Positions 60,510-64,000 of a stretch of 64,000 bases of DNA are shown here, in pieces. The position numbers and the translations under genes were made by a program. The stretch is from Telopea speciosissima (Eukaryota; Streptophyta; Magnoliopsida; Proteales; Proteaceae): the NCBI RefSeq assembly GCF_018873765.1, contig NC_057922.1:44846321-44910320 (forward strand). Reading direction: 5' to 3'. The stretch's first letter is position 1. Each line of letters opens with the position of its first letter. Under the pieces are notes generated by a model that was not told the origin of the DNA, searched no databases, and saw only the letters and a list, made by a program, of their open reading frames with translations.

Positions 60510-60803
60510 CCCTCGACCATCATGGCGTGTCCCTCGTGATTCTGAAGAGTTTCCCGACCGCGATGCTAAGCTCATCACTGAGCGAGGTGTCTAAATGTGG
60601 CGACATGGGAAAAGTCTTCTGGTACTCTTCACTCTTGGGGCTCGTACTAGGAGGATAGTCAACGAAGTCACCATCGATGAACCTTCCTCACTCCCGTTTG
60701 AGGAACCTTCCTTTGACAGGCAAACCTATGAACTAATCAATGATCTTGTAACTGGGCTTGACCACCAATGAGAACAGTTCACTGGCATACAGGGCAGCAG
60801 TAC
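60510..60803 (-). pseudogene. LTR ORF1 exon, copy in the solo LTR
   Basis: Acceptor-like TGTGTAG before 60803, then TAALYASELF, VVKPSYKIID, a stop early on and, further down, a shifted GKLFRITRDTP before the stop at 60522-60520. An intact donor GTGAGT follows at 60509-60504. Confidence 0.5.
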
Positions 60804-60867
60804 CTACACATCACGAGAAAGAAATTAATAATTAATTAGTAATTTCGGGTGCGGGTATAACACTATC

Positions 60868-62257
60868 ATGACCAAAAGGGGCATCAGATAGATAAATGTA
60901 TACATCTCAAGCATGCTATCCAAGACATGATAGACGCTGGGAAGATCGAGCTTCAGATAAGATAACAGCCAAATGTAACTGCAAATCCGTTACCAGCTCA
61001 TGGGGTGAATATGTTGCAAGAAGACTCAGGGTCCGAGGATCCCACTCTCTTAATTAGGCCTGTTGTAAGGAGAAGAAAGCTGATGGATGCGCACATTTAC
61101 AAGGCTTTCCTTGCAAAAGCGTCAGATTGTGCAAGAAGTCTCTCAGGAGGTGAATCGACCTGATTCTCCTTTTTATCACCCAAGGTCTCCAGAGAACAAG
61201 CAAGCAGGGTCTCTTCTTCCATTAAAGGAAATACCACAACCCCTACTGAAAGGATCTTACTCTCTAGAATCATTAACCGGTAAACATGATTCGAGTTTTG
61301 ATCCAACCCAAGAAAAGGGAGAAGCAACTTCAAGAAGAGGAATGGTACTCGTCAAAGAGAAAGAAGGCTCGAATGAAAATGGCCAAGAGGATGCAAGTAT
61401 GTGCTCATTGTGCCAGAACAAATTGTAATGGTAACATCTGGGAAGGGGGACAACTATGTGACCAAGGAAGGGGCATGGCATCTAACAGGTGACTCCAGAA
61501 GTTACACTTCCTAGAAAAGGGTCTGGACGCCCTTGAGCTAGAAGTACCTTTACGAAAGTATTGATTCACAACTCATGAAGTTGATTATCTAGCACCTAAG
61601 CAGGAGTCTTCTAAAAATAGTGAGGAATATGAGAAGGCCATAAAGAATGTGACACCCAAGTTACTTAAAGCCATATCAGCACTTTCCATTGGATAATCCT
61701 TATTTGAAGAAGTCTCTCTCATTCAAATTAGAGGAGACACGGAGGATAGGGCTGAGGATAAAGAAGAGATTGAGTACACTGGGGTGCATGATGATTGGAT
61801 GAATTTTACTGAAAAGGAAGTTTGTTTGGACCCTTCTGAAGATGAGTTCTCCATAGAAGCAGTCAGACAGATAAACAGCATTGGGGCTGATGACGATAAT
61901 ATTGATCCCACAGATCTCATCCAACCATTTCCCTTGGGAAGTAACGATGAAGAAATAGGATCCCCGGAAGACCTTAGCAGGAGTTGGTCCTTATCTGAAA
62001 GAGATTTCGATCGATGGAGTATGAGTGTCTATTACCAAGTAGCAGACATAATCGATGTCGCCAAGAACACCCAAGAAATCCTATACAAGGCCACGTCCCG
62101 GTTCCTAGATCTGATCTGCAACAATTTTACAGCACGATGTGAGTGGTTAGAAATGCCAGATGAAGATGATCTACTCCTTCAGACTGTGCATCAACTAAGG
62201 AATATGACTTGGCTCACCAACGCTTTGGCACAAGATATATTTGGAGCACCTCCTTAA
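60868..62257 (+). pseudogene. Tat/Ogre-like gag, second part and following region
   Basis: Continues the interrupted frame: HDQKGHQIDKCIHLKHAIQD then MIDAGK, a gypsy knuckle-like block, followed by NVTANPLPAHGVNML typical of the gag-protease linker in Tat/Ogre elements. Further frames 61087-61428 and 61784-62257 (157 residues, acidic, WMNFTEKEVCLDPSEDEFSI) carry no domain I recognise. Ended by the LTR at 62374. Confidence 0.7.
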
Positions 62258-62428
62258 GACCTCGTGTTATATTCAGATTCCTAGGCTTACTCGAGGCCTC
62301 CGAGAAGTGTGGATCAATAACATCAACACGGGCGATCCCTTTTTTGACCCCACAAATGGCATCTGGCCTATGATGTTATAACCACACCCAGAACCCTAAT
62401 ATAAAAATTATAATGTTGTGCCACATAG

Positions 62429-62716
62429 GCGAGGCAGCAGCGTATGCCGATGAATTATTTACGATGGTCGTCAAGTAAACATGTAAGATCATTGACTGAA
62501 GTACCTGACTCCCATTTAAAGAAAGATTCCATAACTGAGACTGGGGAAGGTTTGTGGATGGTGATTTCCTATATTGCCCTCCTAGCACCATTCCCAAAAG
62601 CAAAGAGGAACGCAAGGAGAATCGGTGGCCACTTGCATCAATAAGTGGTGCCTTTGTGCCGTGTACATTGATAAGAAACTGCTGTTCGGGGTCCAACAAT
62701 TAAGTCTTTTTGAGAG
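62429..62716 (+). pseudogene. LTR ORF1 exon, fourth copy
   Basis: Acceptor-like ccacatag, then EAAAYADELFTMVVK, PFKERFHN, DWGRFVDGDFLYCPPS and KLLFGVQQLSLF, with stops early on and a possible shift near 62640; stop at 62711-62713. Donor gtgagt starts at 62717. Same acceptor phase as the other copies. Confidence 0.5.
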
Positions 62717-63639
62717 GTGAGTAAATACCTTAGGCATAGTCCTTACCCTAATACTCATGAGGTCCGACCCCCCTCGAAGCCCTTGAAGTACGGGTCAAAG
62801 CCCGGGGCATTTCTTAGCTGATTCAGCCTTTATAGCAGGAACGGATCCATGAACGGACCCATAGTTTGTGAGTCCGTTCGATCATCCATTCGAGCCGTCA
62901 TGGCTGTTTTGGGTATTTTTATGCATGGGACCCACAACTCCACACTCCTAACATAGTGTCTATGCCCCCGGTGTGGTAGGCCCCACTCTGGACCTTAACT
63001 TACATTGTTGGGCCATATAGGTGGGCCCGTAAGACTTAACTTAGATAAAAAGTAAGTTTTATAACTTGGGGTCTGCCAAAAGAGGCTTAGGGCCATTTAA
63101 CTAGTAATAAAGACTTGCCTTAAGGGCTCATTCATTTCACTACACCAACCAAAATGTGGAAGGCTTGGGATTGGGAAGAAGATGGAAGGGCGGAGTCCAA
63201 AGCTTGATCGATTGGTGGAGGGTGCCCTCAACTCCCACATTGATTAAGGTAGGCCCTCATCCCATCTCTCCTTCTTTCCCTCTATTCTATTTTGGGTTTG
63301 GGGATTTTCTAGGGAATGGGTTTTTACCTAGGCTTCCACTTGGTACCCAAGGCATGGATTGAGCTATAAAATAAGCCTCACTAATGGGTTCTACCCTCTA
63401 CATTCAACTCCCATGAAGCCCTATTTACAACCTTGTTGCTGTGCAATGATCCCTCTAACCCTAACCCTAAGAATCGATCAAGGGAGAGACCAATTCATGG
63501 ATTCCCTAGGACCAATAATGGAACCAGGTATTAATGACCTTAGAGAGTTTTAGAATACCCTCTCCTAGCCCTTGTGGTTGATGAATCCCAAGGAAAAAGG
63601 TTGGGAGATAAAGACCTACGAAATGCTTGTGTTACCTCG

Positions 63640-64000
63640 AATGGATCAATGAACAGAACCAGGTATCGCTCTTTCGTTCGTAGATCTGTTCCATTTAAAT
63701 TGGGTGACATGATTGAACAGAACAACAAATGGATCCAAGGATTGATTCTGTCCTTGGTTCCATTCCCCTCATTAAACCCTCAGTACTGGGCAGAACAACG
63801 AACGGAACCAAAGGATTGATTCCGTCCGTTGTTTCGTTCCCCTCGGCAAAGTCTCAGTTGTGGATGGAACAATGAACTGAACCAAAGGATTGATTCCATC
63901 TGTGGTTCTGTTCCCCTCGACAAAGTCTTAGTTGTGGATGGAAGGACGAATGGACCCAATGGTAGGTTCAGTCCGTGGTTCCCTTCCACCCGTTTGAGCA
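63640..64000. repeat. 74-bp tandem hairpin repeat
   Basis: The element aaccaaaggattgattcc recurs at 63732 (diverged), 63806, 63880 and about 63954, exactly 74 bases apart. Each unit holds ggaacaacgaacggaacc facing gtccgttgtttcgttcccc. Continues past the window. Confidence 0.85.

Larger units (their letters stand above)
57949..60862 (-). mobile_element. Solo Tekay-like LTR inside gag
   Basis: 2914 bp, minus strand TGTTATACCCGCACCCG to GGGGGCGTGACA, with perfect 5-bp duplication ctatc (57944-57948, 60863-60867). Contains ORF1 exon (60803-60510), U3 hairpin (60352-60405), core promoter (60130-60170), three R hairpins (59336-59572) and ORF2 (58530-58318). It is the most complete example of this LTR family here and lacks the LINE. 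Confidence 0.95.
62374..64000 (+). repeat. Tekay-like LTR, runs off the window
   Basis: Starts tgttataaccacaccc after flank tatga. ORF1 exon 62429-62716, U3 hairpin 62838-62895, diverged core block near 63075, then 74-bp tandem hairpins from about 63640. The rest lies outside the window. Confidence 0.8.

Noticed and set aside
63450-63472. Telomere-like ccctaaccctaa stretch
   Set aside because: Only about two and a half units; not an interstitial telomeric array.

Overview
This is a plant nuclear window, most likely from a woody angiosperm with a large, transposon-rich genome; the species cannot be named from the sequence. The evidence is one multi-exon HD-ZIP class IV homeodomain gene with GT-AG introns, plant-type Ty3/gypsy (Tekay-like chromovirus, Athila, Tat/Ogre-like) and Ty1/copia elements, plant RTE-type LINE sequence and a hAT-like MITE. 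I see no bacterial, organellar or tRNA/rRNA genes.

Layout. 1-263: tail of a LINE reverse transcriptase. 1328-4738: the only clear host gene, an HDG11-like HD-ZIP IV factor on the minus strand, rebuilt as 10 exons and 710 codons with no break; a candidate TATA box lies near 5220. 5300-7066: intergenic DNA with a 70-bp tandem repeat. 7067-17091: a decayed Tekay-like element on the minus strand whose 3' LTR holds an RTE LINE. 17092-30377: a full-length copia element with TSD ccttc; its upstream LTR contains a hAT-like MITE and an Athila solo LTR, each with its own target duplication. 30383-32160: a decayed plant transposon-protein ORF. 32359-35940: a mosaic of truncated LTRs. 35941-46539: a young, nearly intact Athila element with TSD caacc. 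46629-52898: a Tekay-like 5' LTR with primer-binding site and leader, the leader interrupted by a solo LTR. About 53300-62373: a Tat/Ogre-like element (LTR, PBS, gag) whose gag is split by a solo LTR with TSD ctatc. 62374-64000: another Tekay-like LTR running off the window.

Most unusual signal. The Tekay-like LTRs (about 2.9-3.1 kb without insertions) share an architecture although parts of their sequence are unrelated. A short ORF in U3 (ORF1) is recognisable in four LTRs, always preceded by a 3' splice-site-like TAG in the same phase. In the one copy still joined to pol, a 73-nt GT-AG intron spanning the polypurine tract and LTR edge would place ORF1 in frame as a C-terminal extension of Pol. 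Downstream come a family-specific hairpin, a conserved core-promoter block with TATA, two or more hairpins with the same motif, and a second conserved ORF (ORF2) behind a branch-point-plus-acceptor signal. I do not know of a description of this arrangement, but could not search.

Apart from the HD-ZIP IV gene nothing here looks like a working host pathway; most of the window is nested insertion, solo-LTR formation and decay.
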